A DNA stretch of 64,000 nucleotides from Carya illinoinensis. Lineage: Eukaryota; Streptophyta; Magnoliopsida; Fagales; Juglandaceae. The translations under genes were made by a program, and so were the position numbers. Positions 44,858-57,133 of this stretch are shown one piece after another. A model generated the notes under the pieces. It had not been told where the DNA came from. It saw nothing but the letters and a program-made list of their open reading frames with translations, and searched no databases. Position 1 is the first letter of the stretch; each line of letters opens with the position of its first letter. Location of the stretch: NCBI RefSeq assembly GCF_018687715.1, contig NC_056757.1:3509501-3573500 (forward strand), given 5' to 3'.

Positions 44858-45286
44858 ATGGCTCAGCAATCTTCTCATTGCCAAAACATGAGGTATTCTG
44901 CACCTCGTTCCCCAGTTATTTCTGCTTCTTCCGTAGGTGCTATTATGCAATCAAATAATGATCTGACTAATAAGTCAGAAACTGAACTTATCTACGAGCT
45001 TGTGAGTCTCGGTACTCGATACTCATCAGCCATTGTCGCATATTCTCAGCGACTGCAATCCAGGACTGGTGGGGTTGACAAACTCCACGAGAGTATTTCT
45101 ATCCTTCAGAGGCTTCTTATGGAATCCAACATGAAGATAGAAGCAGTAAAGCGAGAGAACAGAGATTTAAAATCTTTGCTTAACTCTTCTTTTCGAGTGG
45201 CTACTCCTTTAAATAGGAGAGGCATGCAGATTTTTGAAGAGCAAGAACGTTTAAAGATTGAGGCAAAGAGCCTCAAATTTCTGTAA
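44858..45286 (+). CDS. Antisense coiled-coil protein of the array element, copy 1 (function unknown)
   Basis: 142 residues, encoded opposite to the retrotransposon. The start MAQQSSHCQN has a strong context (G at -3, GGC after ATG), a TATA box 102 bp upstream (44750), and an AATAAA signal at 45301-45306, 15 bp after the stop. The N-terminus (1-40) is Ser/Asn-rich and probably disordered. 41-66 is a likely helix (ETELIYELVSLGTRYSSAIV). 73-108 is a clean heptad coiled coil with hydrophobic a/d residues L76, I80, L83, L87, I94, V97, L104 and L108, and Asn 101 at an a position as in dimeric zippers. The tail has RGMQIFEEQERLKIEAK. No catalytic motif, signal peptide or membrane span is seen. I do not recognise the family. 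Antisense extra ORFs between pol and the 3' LTR are known in some plant gypsy lineages; a captured host gene is the alternative. Confidence 0.7.
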   Translation: MAQQSSHCQNMRYSAPRSPVISASSVGAIMQSNNDLTNKSETELIYELVSLGTRYSSAIVAYSQRLQSRTGGVDKLHESISILQRLLMESNMKIEAVKRENRDLKSLLNSSFRVATPLNRRGMQIFEEQERLKIEAKSLKFL

Positions 45287-45300
45287 TTTTGCTTTATGAT

Positions 45301-45306
45301 AATAAA
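45301..45306 (+). terminator. AATAAA polyadenylation signal of the antisense gene, copy 1
   Basis: AATAAA starting 15 bp after the stop codon; also at 50614, 55985 and 61356 in the other units. It is close to the stop but plausible for a compact gene. Confidence 0.5.
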
Positions 45307-46104
45307 ATAATACTTCACAAATATTCATATTTGTGTTTCTATCTTCTGGTATATGTTTTATGTACTTCATTTTATTTCTTTTAGGGATTTTCATATATAT
45401 GACATGATCCAATGACTCATATAAATATGCATTTAATCATGCATATCCAAACTCTCAATAATCTTCAAGTTAATAAAAACCTTAAGGAGTTCTACTGGTC
45501 TAGGACTAACTTACTTCTTTATAATCGCAATAATCAGTCATCTTCCTAGGTGGTACTTTGATAACTGACCAGTTAATAACTTAAACTTGAAACTTTCTCT
45601 CTTATGATTGTCATAACTCTTCTATCCATCATAAGTTATCAATTATTCTAACTCTAAATGATTTGTTCCTAATGTTCACATAAATCCTCAAGACCAAGAT
45701 TTTACTCTCCATATAATAGTTTTCAAAAGAAGATCGATCTATGTATCCATAAAGATAATGCTTTGCCAGAAATCATTTACTGGCGGCGTGGTAATACTAT
45801 TATCATAAATAAATTCTATTAAGGCTAAAGTTTCTCCTAATCAAATTACTCTTCCAAACACAATTTCTATCGTATTCTCCGAATTAAAACAATTCTCCAA
45901 ATATGTGGAATACCATTTATCAATCCTACATATCCTTTCTCATATTACTAAAAGGTATTCTATATCTACATTGGTATGAACAATAATACTTCTAATGAAA
46001 ATTGTTACTCTTACCACTAGGGTAACAATTTAGCTTCCAAGCTGAATTCTCAAGCACCACAATTAATAGAAACAATGACTCGTTTGACTCAAACAATGTA
46101 CAAT

Positions 46105-46323
46105 TTACCAACTCCAATGACTTGACCTACTCCAAAATAACAATAATGCAATACTACCATCAATTGCAATCAGATCAACGTTAACTATGTTTACCTCAAC
46201 TAATTCTTCATCCATCGGGAAATTCTGATCCTCTTGATTGTTATCTCCCTTAGGATTCCGAGGTATTCTATCACGAGTCATGTGTCCCTTCTTGAAACAC
46301 ACGAGCATATATATTAAAACCAC
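46105..46323 (-). pseudogene. Gag zinc-knuckle relic, copy 1
   Basis: The reading CFKKGHMTRDRIPRNPKG is a gypsy gag CCHC knuckle in which the second and third cysteines are lost (only Cys and His remain). The position just downstream of the primer-binding site is right for gag. The rest of gag is not recognisable. Confidence 0.6.
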
Positions 46324-46449
46324 ATACTACCCTTCATACCTTAAGAAATTCAAGCCTACTGACGACTAAAATTTCAAGCCTAATGTTTGGTGCATTTCCT
46401 AAGGACATGTGGATTTACTGCCCAGAGACGTATTGCTCTGATACCACCC

Positions 46450-49400
46450 TGTGACGCCCCCAAATTCCGTTTGGGATTGGACGGACATTTGAAGCGTCGA
46501 GACATGCAACACAAGGTTACCTGCCCCCGTTCATGACATATAAGATGCAATAATCCTAACATGCATCTAACATTATGCAATATTCGCAGCGGATAATTTT
46601 TTTTTTTCTTTAGCAATACTATGCACCAAACTGAAAATATCCCAAAGTATTGGAGATGCAACTCCATCGTACAAGTAGTAATTTAACTACTATATTAACA
46701 TTAACGACGCACCGTCCTTCAGTCGACTGTGTCTAGTTGGTCAGCTCCTGATCTTCCTTCAGGTCCTGTAACAAGATCTACCATTCGGGGGGAATGGTAG
46801 TTGGGACTACCACAGTGAGATTTGATTACAAATCTCAGCAAGTTAACAAAAAACTTCCATACAGACTAATGATGCATGTATGACAGTAAAAGCATAAATG
46901 CATAATCAAATTCACAAGTAATTAAATCATAACTTAGCGTACAACATAGCATAATTGATATAGCTTAACTTGAATCATGAACTAAACTTGACTTAGCATG
47001 AACTTGCTCTGAAACTTGAATTAACATGAAAAATACATACTCCACAGTTGTTGTGGCCCCATGTATTCTACGTGTAAATACATACTCCACAGTTGTTGTG
47101 GCCCCATGTATTCTTCACAAACTTGACTTAACATTAAAAATACATACTCCACAGTTGTTGTGGCCCCATGTATTCTACATAAACTTGACTTAACATGAAA
47201 AATACATACTCCACAGCTGTTGTGGCCCCATGTATTTTACGCATCACATTGGTAGTTAAATACATACTCCACAGTTGTTGTGGCCCCATGTATTCTACAC
47301 AACTTGACTTAACATTTAAAATACATACTCCACAGTTGTTGTGGCCCCATGTATTCTACGTGTAAATACATACTCCACAGTTGTTGTGGCCCCATGTATT
47401 CTACATAAAGTTGACTTGAACATAACTTGAAATACATGACCAACTTGAGAGAGAAACATTTCGTAACATGGCATAACATATAATAAACAACATATTTAAC
47501 ATGACATACTTGCAACAATGAATATTACATGACTTGACATACATGTAATAGATGGCATACTTAGCATGACGTACTTGTAACGTACAATAATACATGACAG
47601 AATATATTATGTAACAGATAAAAACTGATGACAGAATAAATTCTGTATAACAGACAATTACGTGATAACTTAGCATGGCATGACATATATAATAACACAT
47701 ATACATATACTGTAGTTCCTTTACTTAGCACACATACACAGTAGACTGCTAGTAAGTTAAAAGCTAACTTACCTCGATCTCCGCGGTTCTTATAAAACTT
47801 CAAGCGCGATCACGAGGAACATCGACGGGCTAACCCGTGCGTCGCTCGCTGCTCGTCACGGTTAAGCGTCAGAGGAACGTACGTGGCGGTAACACCGCGT
47901 ACGGTGGCTGTCCACCACGTAAAGTGGTAGTTTGAGCTTGAGAAAAGCTAGGCGTGGCCTTGGAAGGCTCATGGTGGCCTCGTGGTGGTCGAAGGTGGCG
48001 GAGCACAGCGGCATCATGCCGTGAACAGTAAATCCGAAAGCTAGGAGTTCGCTTGAGGTGGATGAAAGCCATAGAACTTCATGGGAAGCTAGGGAAAGGT
48101 AGATGAACATGTGGTGGAGCTGTGGTGGCGAGGTGGTGGCCATACGGTGGCTCACGGCGGCGGATCGGCCGTTTGAAGCCATTTTCGGCCTTGGAGAGTA
48201 AGGGAGAGTGAGAGCTCCACATAGCTCCGTTGGCTATGAAATTTCTTGGGGAAGTTCGTGGTGATGAGAGGAACAAGGTGGTGGTGGTGAAACACCATGG
48301 GTGGCCGTGTACGGTGGTGCACGGCGGTGCAACCGAACGTGTGTGTGTGAAGACCCATCGGAGAAAAAGTGAGAGTTAGGGAAAAAGAAGGACATGGGGA
48401 GGAAGCCCTTGACATGGTGGTTCTAATGGTGGTGCTTGGTGGCCGTTTCAACCGTGTATGGTGGTCCAAAGAGGTGAAAAAAGGTTGAGGACCCATTTCT
48501 TTGAAGGGAGATAGAGAGAGACTCGGTGGCCGGAAAAACACACCACCGGTGCAGTTCTGGTCGCCGGTGAGAGGGGGTCACGCCGGTGTGGGAGGTGAGG
48601 CAAGGTGGCCGGAGGTGGCGCCGGCTGGAGCTTCAACCGATCGGACATGGAGGTCCATGCACAGTGAAGAGCACGGCTGGACGTGCACGAGGGAGAGAGA
48701 AGAGAGAAAAAAGAAAAGAAAAGAAAAAGAGAAAAGACTGAAGGGAAAGGGTAGGGGCCTGGGTAATTAATCTCAGTCTTACACTTCGGGATCCTCAAAA
48801 AGATCTAACAATGAGTTTAAAACACTGATTTGAAAATGCGTAAGTATTTTATTTAAAATAAACACTTTAATAAAACACTAAGAGAAATTAAGATAGAATA
48901 TTATTTTATAAACTAAGGTTTATAAAATAATATTTTCTTCATCATTATATAAAATGATAAAGTATCATTAATTAATCAAAGTGCATAAAACACTTAAACA
49001 AAACACTGAGAGGAATTAATATAGAATATTATTTTATAAACTTTTAGTTTATAAAATAATATTTCTTCATCATTATCTAAATTGATAATGTATCATTAAT
49101 CACTCAAAGAGGATAAAACCATTTAATTTAAATAAGAGTTTTCAACGTAAAGTTAAACCTCTTAATATTTTAAAACAACTAAAATATTTAATATAAGATA
49201 TTATCCACAATTATAATATTTTCAGAGCTCATTAAAATATTATAATTGTGCTACATTAAAATATATTTATCTAATAATAATGAAAATATATCCTATAGAT
49301 ATATTCATAATATTTAAAATATTCGTAAGCATTAAAATATCTATCTTATTTTGAAATCCGCAAGATAGTTTTCAGAACACGTCAACGAGATACAGTACGT

Positions 49401-49545
49401 AGAATAAGTTTCAATACGTAGATCGAGGCTCATAAAGAAGAAGAAGAAAGGAGCGGATATTACAATAAACTAACTTATAGAGTTTTCACGGGGTTCCTAA
49501 AGTCAATAGAAATTCCTTAAATTAAATTTCTAGCGGGTTGTTACA
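46450..49545 (-). repeat. LTR 2 of the array (3096 bp)
   Basis: Shorter than the others by one 58-bp minisatellite unit and part of an A-run near 48710. Private variants seen: CCACAGCTGTTGTGG near 47212 (others GTTGTTG) and GAGAGTAAGG near 48195 (others GTGAGG). It serves as 5' LTR for internal region 1 and 3' LTR for internal region 2. Confidence 0.92.
47033..47399 (+). repeat. LTR minisatellite, 7 hairpin units (copy 2)
   Basis: Lacks the penultimate spacer-plus-core found in the other LTRs (spacer with CACAAACTCAATGCAG). The loop of the fourth core has a T-to-C change. Confidence 0.95.
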
Positions 49546-50170
49546 ATCTCCCCTCCTAAAAAAAAGATTTCGTCCTCGAAATCGAAGTAAGTAAGAAATA
49601 ACAATTTAATGAAGAGGTGTTGCTTACCAACCTATTGTCTATCCCGTATATAAAAAAAACCTTTGAGATTATGTCATTCCTTAACTCTCTTACTTAAATC
49701 AACAATTAGATTATACTTTTTTTGCACAATGTTGGCCAATTTGTAACGACATACTCTCCAAACCTTAAAACTTTAAGTAAATAATCTTCCGAAACTCTTC
49801 TTTAGAAAAGTATAGGTGATATACTTTAAATGTTCTTGTAAATACCAAAGTTAGTAGAGAATTCATCAAAATTAAATCGTTAACCTCTCTCTCTCTTTTA
49901 AACAAAAATCGGTGGCACTCTGTTTTAGACCAGACAACTCTGATCCGCGTGATTTTTATAGGTTTTCTGTAGTTGTCAGGCGCCGCATAGCTATGACACT
50001 ACTTTGTTCTTATCTCTTGTACAGAAATGCTTCACGAGAGATGATTCATCATAATTTTTCTCTATAAAAGGATTACTCAGTTCATCTTCTTTCTCATCTC
50101 ATCTTCTTCACTTTTCTGAAATTAGTCTGCATTCTTACTCTGCAATCTCTTTCTGCTTACTCACTTTGCA

Positions 50171-50599
50171 ATGGCTCAGCAATCTTCTCATTGCCAAAAC
50201 ATGAGGTATTCTGCACCTCGTTCCCCAGTTATTTCTGCTTCTTCCGTAGGTGCTATTATGCAATCAAATAATGATCTGACTAATAAGTCAGAAACTGAAC
50301 TTATCTACGAGCTTGTGAGTCTCGGTACTCGATACTCATCAGCCATTGTCGCATATTCTCAGCGACTGCAATCCAGGACTGGTGGGGTTGACAAACTCCA
50401 CGAGAGTATTTCTATCCTTCAGAGGCTTCTTATGGAATCCAACATGAAGATAGAAGCAGTAAAGCGAGAGAACAGAGATTTAAAATCTTTGCTTAACTCT
50501 TCTTTTCGAGTGGCTACTCCTTTAAATAGGAGAGGCATGCAGATTTTTGAAGAGCAAGAACGTTTAAAGATTGAGGCAAAGAGCCTCAAATTTCTGTAA
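50171..50599 (+). CDS. Antisense coiled-coil protein, copy 2
   Basis: Its 142-residue translation is identical to that of copy 1 (44858-45286), including the 73-108 coiled coil. TATA at 50063 and AATAAA at 50614 keep the same spacing. The identity reflects recent array growth and says nothing about selection. Function unknown. Confidence 0.7.
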   Translation: MAQQSSHCQNMRYSAPRSPVISASSVGAIMQSNNDLTNKSETELIYELVSLGTRYSSAIVAYSQRLQSRTGGVDKLHESISILQRLLMESNMKIEAVKRENRDLKSLLNSSFRVATPLNRRGMQIFEEQERLKIEAKSLKFL

Positions 50600-51417
50600 T
50601 TTTGCTTTATGATAATAAAATAATACTTCACAAATATTCATATTTGTGTTTCTATCTTCTGGTATATGTTTTATGTACTTCATTTTATTTCTTTTAGGGA
50701 TTTTCATATATATGACATGATCCAATGACTCATATAAATATGCATTTAATCATGCATATCCAAACTCTCAATAATCTTCAAGTTAATAAAAACCTTAAGG
50801 AGTTCTACTGGTCTAGGACTAACTTACTTCTTTATAATCGCAATAATCAGTCATCTTCCTAGGTGGTACTTTGATAACTGACCAGTTAATAACTTAAACT
50901 TGAAACTTTCTCTCTTATGATTGTCATAACTCTTCTATCCATCATAAGTTATCAATTATTCTAACTCTAAATGATTTGTTCCTAATGTTCACATAAATCC
51001 TCAAGACCAAGATTTTACTCTCCATATAATAGTTTTCAAAAGAAGATCGATCTATGTATCCATAAAGATAATGCTTTGCCAGAAATCATTTACTGGCGGC
51101 GTGGTAATACTATTATCATAAATAAATTCTATTAAGGCTAAAGTTTCTCCTAATCAAATTACTCTTCCAAACACAATTTCTATCGTATTCTCCGAATTAA
51201 AACAATTCTCCAAATATGTGGAATACCATTTATCAATCCTACATATCCTTTCTCATATTACTAAAAGGTATTCTATATCTACATTGGTATGAACAATAAT
51301 ACTTCTAATGAAAATTGTTACTCTTACCACTAGGGTAACAATTTAGCTTCCAAGCTGAATTCTCAAGCACCACAATTAATAGAAACAATGACTCGTTTGA
51401 CTCAAACAATGTACAAT

Positions 51418-51636
51418 TTACCAACTCCAATGACTTGACCTACTCCAAAATAACAATAATGCAATACTACCATCAATTGCAATCAGATCAACGTTAACTA
51501 TGTTTACCTCAACTAATTCTTCATCCATCGGGAAATTCTGATCCTCTTGATTGTTATCTCCCTTAGGATTCCGAGGTATTCTATCACGAGTCATGTGTCC
51601 CTTCTTGAAACACACGAGCATATATATTAAAACCAC
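51418..51636 (-). pseudogene. Gag zinc-knuckle relic, copy 2
   Basis: Translation identical to that at 46105-46323, with the same two missing knuckle cysteines. The damage therefore predates array expansion. Confidence 0.6.
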
Positions 51637-51762
51637 ATACTACCCTTCATACCTTAAGAAATTCAAGCCTACTGACGACTAAAATTTCAAGCCTAATGTT
51701 TGGTGCATTTCCTAAGGACATGTGGATTTACTGCCCAGAGACGTATTGCTCTGATACCACCC

Positions 51763-54700
51763 TGTGACGCCCCCAAATTCCGTTTGGGATTGGACGGACA
51801 TTTGAAGCGTCGAGACATGCAACACAAGGTTACCTGCCCCCGTTCATGACATATAAGATGCAATAATCCTAACATGCATCTAACATTATGCAATATTCGC
51901 AGCGGATAATTTTTTTTTTTCTTTAGCAATACTATGCACCAAACTGAAAATATCCCAAAGTATTGGAGATGCAACTCCATCGTACAAGTAGTAATTTAAC
52001 TACTATATTAACATTAACGACGCACCGTCCTTCAGTCGACTGTGTCTAGTTGGTCAGCTCCTGATCTTCCTTCAGGTCCTGTAACAAGATCTACCATTCG
52101 GGGGGAATGGTAGTTGGGACTACCACAGTGAGATTTGATTACAAATCTCAGCAAGTTAACAAAAAACTTCCATACAGACTAATGATGCATGTATGACAGT
52201 AAAAGCATAAATGCATAATCAAATTCACAAGTAATTAAATCATAACTTAGCGTACAACATAGCATAATTGATATAGCTTAACTTGAATCATGAACTAAAC
52301 TTGACTTAGCATGAACTTGCTCTGAAACTTGAATTAACATGAAAAATACATACTCCACAGTTGTTGTGGCCCCATGTATTCTACGTGTAAATACATACTC
52401 CACAGTTGTTGTGGCCCCATGTATTCTTCACAAACTTGACTTAACATTAAAAATACATACTCCACAGTTGTTGTGGCCCCATGTATTCTACATAAACTTG
52501 ACTTAACATGAAAAATACATACTCCACAGTTGTTGTGGCCCCATGTATTTTACGCATCACATTGGTAGTTAAATACATACTCCACAGTTGTTGTGGCCCC
52601 ATGTATTCTACACAACTTGACTTAACATTTAAAATACATACTCCACAGTTGTTGTGGCCCCATGTATTCTACGTGTAAATACATACTCCACAGTTGTTGT
52701 GGCCCCATGTATTCTACACAAACTCAATGCAGTTAAATACATACTCCACAGTTGTTGTGGCCCCATGTATTCTACATAAAGTTGACTTGAACATAACTTG
52801 AAATACATGACCAACTTGAGAGAGAAACATTTCGTAACATGGCATAACATATAATAAACAACATATTTAACATGACATACTTGCAACAATGAATATTACA
52901 TGACTTGACATACATGTAATAGATGGCATACTTAGCATGACGTACTTGTAACGTACAATAATACATGACAGAATATATTATGTAACAGATAAAAACTGAT
53001 GACAGAATAAATTCTGTATAACAGACAATTACGTGATAACTTAGCATGGCATGACATATATAATAACACATATACATATACTGTAGTTCCTTTACTTAGC
53101 ACACATACACAGTAGACTGCTAGTAAGTTAAAAGCTAACTTACCTCGATCTCCGCGGTTCTTATAAAACTTCAAGCGCGATCACGAGGAACATCGACGGG
53201 CTAACCCGTGCGTCGCTCGCTGCTCGTCACGGTTAAGCGTCAGAGGAACGTACGTGGCGGTAACACCGCGTACGGTGGCTGTCCACCACGTAAAGTGGTA
53301 GTTTGAGCTTGAGAAAAGCTAGGCGTGGCCTTGGAAGGCTCATGGTGGCCTCGTGGTGGTCGAAGGTGGCGGAGCACAGCGGCATCATGCCGTGAACAGT
53401 AAATCCGAAAGCTAGGAGTTCGCTTGAGGTGGATGAAAGCCATAGAACTTCATGGGAAGCTAGGGAAAGGTAGATGAACATGTGGTGGAGCTGTGGTGGC
53501 GAGGTGGTGGCCATACGGTGGCTCACGGCGGCGGATCGGCCGTTTGAAGCCATTTTCGGCCTTGGAGAGTGAGGGAGAGTGAGAGCTCCACATAGCTCCG
53601 TTGGCTATGAAATTTCTTGGGGAAGTTCGTGGTGATGAGAGGAACAAGGTGGTGGTGGTGAAACACCATGGGTGGCCGTGTACGGTGGTGCACGGCGGTG
53701 CAACCGAACGTGTGTGTGTGAAGACCCATCGGAGAAAAAGTGAGAGTTAGGGAAAAAGAAGGACATGGGGAGGAAGCCCTTGACATGGTGGTTCTAATGG
53801 TGGTGCTTGGTGGCCGTTTCAACCGTGTATGGTGGTCCAAAGAGGTGAAAAAAGGTTGAGGACCCATTTCTTTGAAGGGAGATAGAGAGAGACTCGGTGG
53901 CCGGAAAAACACACCACCGGTGCAGTTCTGGTCGCCGGTGAGAGGGGGTCACGCCGGTGTGGGAGGTGAGGCAAGGTGGCCGGAGGTGGCGCCGGCTGGA
54001 GCTTCAACCGATCGGACATGGAGGTCCATGCACAGTGAAGAGCACGGCTGGACGTGCACGAGGGAGAGAGAAGAGAGAAAAAAAAAAAGAAAAGAAAAAG
54101 AGAAAAGACTGAAGGGAAAGGGTAGGGGCCTGGGTAATTAATCTCAGTCTTACACTTCGGGATCCTCAAAAAGATCTAACAATGAGTTTAAAACACTGAT
54201 TTGAAAATGCGTAAGTATTTTATTTAAAATAAACACTTTAATAAAACACTAAGAGAAATTAAGATAGAATATTATTTTATAAACTAAGGTTTATAAAATA
54301 ATATTTTCTTCATCATTATATAAAATGATAAAGTATCATTAATTAATCAAAGTGCATAAAACACTTAAACAAAACACTGAGAGGAATTAATATAGAATAT
54401 TATTTTATAAACTTTTAGTTTATAAAATAATATTTCTTCATCATTATCTAAATTGATAATGTATTATTAATCACTCAAAGAGGATAAAACCATTTAATTT
54501 AAATAAGAGTTTTCAACGTAAAGTTAAACCTCTTAATATTTTAAAACAACTAAAATATTTAATATAAGATATTATCCACAATTATAATATTTTCAGAGCT
54601 CATTAAAATATTATAATTGTGCTACATTAAAATATATTTATCTAATAATAATGAAAATATATCCTATAGATATATTCATAATATTTAAAATATTCGTAAG

Positions 54701-54916
54701 CATTAAAATATCTATCTTATTTTGAAATCCGCAAGATAGTTTTCAGAACACGTCAACGAGATACAGTACGTAGAATAAGTTTCAATACGTAGATCGAGGC
54801 TCATAAAGAAGAAGAAGAAAGGAGCGGATATTACAATAAACTAACTTATAGAGTTTTCACGGGGTTCCTAAAGTCAATAGAAATTCCTTAAATTAAATTT
54901 CTAGCGGGTTGTTACA
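51763..54916 (-). repeat. LTR 3 of the array (3154 bp)
   Basis: Carries the full set of eight hairpin units. It shares with LTR 4 a T in AATGTATTATTAATC near 54465 (C in LTRs 1 and 2) and a longer A-run near 54080. Confidence 0.92.
52346..52770 (+). repeat. LTR minisatellite, 8 hairpin units (copy 3)
   Basis: Same arrangement and spacing as in LTR 1. Confidence 0.95.
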
Positions 54917-55541
54917 ATCTCCCCTCCTAAAAAAAAGATTTCGTCCTCGAAATCGAAGTAAGTAAGAAATAACAATTTAATGAAGAGGTGTTGCTTACCA
55001 ACCTATTGTCTATCCCGTATATAAAAAAAACCTTTGAGATTATGTCATTCCTTAACTCTCTTACTTAAATCAACAATTAGATTATACTTTTTTTGCACAA
55101 TGTTGGCCAATTTGTAACGACATACTCTCCAAACCTTAAAACTTTAAGTAAATAATCTTCCGAAACTCTTCTTTAGAAAAGTATAGGTGATATACTTTAA
55201 ATGTTCTTGTAAATACCAAAGTTAGTAGAGAATTCATCAAAATTAAATCGTTAACCTCTCTCTCTCTTTTAAACAAAAATCGGTGGCACTCTGTTTTAGA
55301 CCAGACAACTCTGATCCGCGTGATTTTTATAGGTTTTCTGTAGTTGTCAGGCGCCGCATAGCTATGACACTACTTTGTTCTTATCTCTTGTACAGAAATG
55401 CTTCACGAGAGATGATTCATCATAATTTTTCTCTATAAAAGGATTACTCAGTTCATCTTCTTTCTCATCTCATCTTCTTCACTTTTCTGAAATTAGTCTG
55501 CATTCTTACTCTGCAATCTCTTTCTGCTTACTCACTTTGCA

Positions 55542-55970
55542 ATGGCTCAGCAATCTTCTCATTGCCAAAACATGAGGTATTCTGCACCTCGTTCCCCAGT
55601 TATTTCTGCTTCTTCCGTAGGTGCTATTATGCAATCAAATAATGATCTGACTAATAAGTCAGAAACTGAACTTATCTACGAGCTTGTGAGTCTCGGTACT
55701 CGATACTCATCAGCCATTGTCGCATATTCTCAGCGACTGCAATCCAGGACTGGTGGGGTTGACAAACTCCACGAGAGTATTTCTATCCTTCAGAGGCTTC
55801 TTATGGAATCCAACATGAAGATAGAAGCAGTAAAGCGAGAGAACAGAGATTTAAAATCTTTGCTTAACTCTTCTTTTCGAGTGGCTACTCCTTTAAATAG
55901 GAGAGGCATGCAGATTTTTGAAGAGCAAGAACGTTTAAAGATTGAGGCAAAGAGCCTCAAATTTCTGTAA
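55542..55970 (+). CDS. Antisense coiled-coil protein, copy 3
   Basis: 142 residues identical to copy 1. TATA at 55434, AATAAA at 55985. Function unknown. Confidence 0.7.
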   Translation: MAQQSSHCQNMRYSAPRSPVISASSVGAIMQSNNDLTNKSETELIYELVSLGTRYSSAIVAYSQRLQSRTGGVDKLHESISILQRLLMESNMKIEAVKRENRDLKSLLNSSFRVATPLNRRGMQIFEEQERLKIEAKSLKFL

Positions 55971-56788
55971 TTTTGCTTTATGATAATAAAATAATACTTC
56001 ACAAATATTCATATTTGTGTTTCTATCTTCTGGTATATGTTTTATGTACTTCATTTTATTTCTTTTAGGGATTTTCATATATATGACATGATCCAATGAC
56101 TCATATAAATATGCATTTAATCATGCATATCCAAACTCTCAATAATCTTCAAGTTAATAAAAACCTTAAGGAGTTCTACTGGTCTAGGACTAACTTACTT
56201 CTTTATAATCGCAATAATCAGTCATCTTCCTAGGTGGTACTTTGATAACTGACCAGTTAATAACTTAAACTTGAAACTTTCTCTCTTATGATTGTCATAA
56301 CTCTTCTATCCATCATAAGTTATCAATTATTCTAACTCTAAATGATTTGTTCCTAATGTTCACATAAATCCTCAAGACCAAGATTTTACTCTCCATATAA
56401 TAGTTTTCAAAAGAAGATCGATCTATGTATCCATAAAGATAATGCTTTGCCAGAAATCATTTACTGGCGGCGTGGTAATACTATTATCATAAATAAATTC
56501 TATTAAGGCTAAAGTTTCTCCTAATCAAATTACTCTTCCAAACACAATTTCTATCGTATTCTCCGAATTAAAACAATTCTCCAAATATGTGGAATACCAT
56601 TTATCAATCCTACATATCCTTTCTCATATTACTAAAAGGTATTCTATATCTACATTGGTATGAACAATAATACTTCTAATGAAAATTGTTACTCTTACCA
56701 CTAGGGTAACAATTTAGCTTCCAAGCTGAATTCTCAAGCACCACAATTAATAGAAACAATGACTCGTTTGACTCAAACAATGTACAAT

Positions 56789-57007
56789 TTACCAACTCCA
56801 ATGACTTGACCTACTCCAAAATAACAATAATGCAATACTACCATCAATTGCAATCAGATCAACGTTAACTATGTTTACCTCAACTAATTCTTCATCCATC
56901 GGGAAATTCTGATCCTCTTGATTGTTATCTCCCTTAGGATTCCGAGGTATTCTATCACGAGTCATGTGTCCCTTCTTGAAACACACGAGCATATATATTA
57001 AAACCAC
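56789..57007 (-). pseudogene. Gag zinc-knuckle relic, copy 3
   Basis: Translation identical to the relic in region 1. Confidence 0.6.
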
Positions 57008-57133
57008 ATACTACCCTTCATACCTTAAGAAATTCAAGCCTACTGACGACTAAAATTTCAAGCCTAATGTTTGGTGCATTTCCTAAGGACATGTGGATTT
57101 ACTGCCCAGAGACGTATTGCTCTGATACCACCC

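Larger units (their letters stand above)
44233..46449 (-). mobile_element. Internal region 1 (2217 bp)
   Basis: In element order: primer-binding site for initiator-Met tRNA (plus 46435-46446), gag relic (46105-46323), and an integrase relic (plus 45781-45840, minus reading LALIEFIYDNS, similar to the (P/A)LIEFAYNNS block of gypsy integrases). Then come an antisense gene (44858-45286), a remnant of the pol C-terminus (minus FEDEI near 44252-44272) and the polypurine tract (44233-44246). No reverse transcriptase or protease is seen. Confidence 0.85.
49546..51762 (-). mobile_element. Internal region 2 (2217 bp)
   Basis: Same length and order as internal region 1. Primer-binding site at plus 51748-51759, polypurine tract at 49546-49559, integrase relic at 51094-51153. 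Confidence 0.85.
54917..57133 (-). mobile_element. Internal region 3 (2217 bp)
   Basis: Primer-binding site at plus 57119-57130, polypurine tract at 54917-54930, integrase relic at 56465-56524. Layout as in region 1. Confidence 0.85.

Noticed and set aside
44580..45306. Possibility that the antisense cassette is a plant pararetrovirus fragment (35S-like promoter and small coiled-coil protein)
   Set aside because: Only a TATA box, CT-rich leader and coiled coil support it, all of which are generic. No viral movement, coat or polymerase sequence is present.
45106..45318. 70-codon minus-strand frame overlapping the antisense gene, present in all units
   Set aside because: It is the reverse shadow of the 142-codon ORF and contains no retrotransposon protein motif.
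46435..46446. Initiator-Met tRNA-related sequence as a tRNA gene
   Set aside because: Only the 12 bases complementary to the tRNA 3' end are present, three bases from the LTR edge. It is a primer-binding site.
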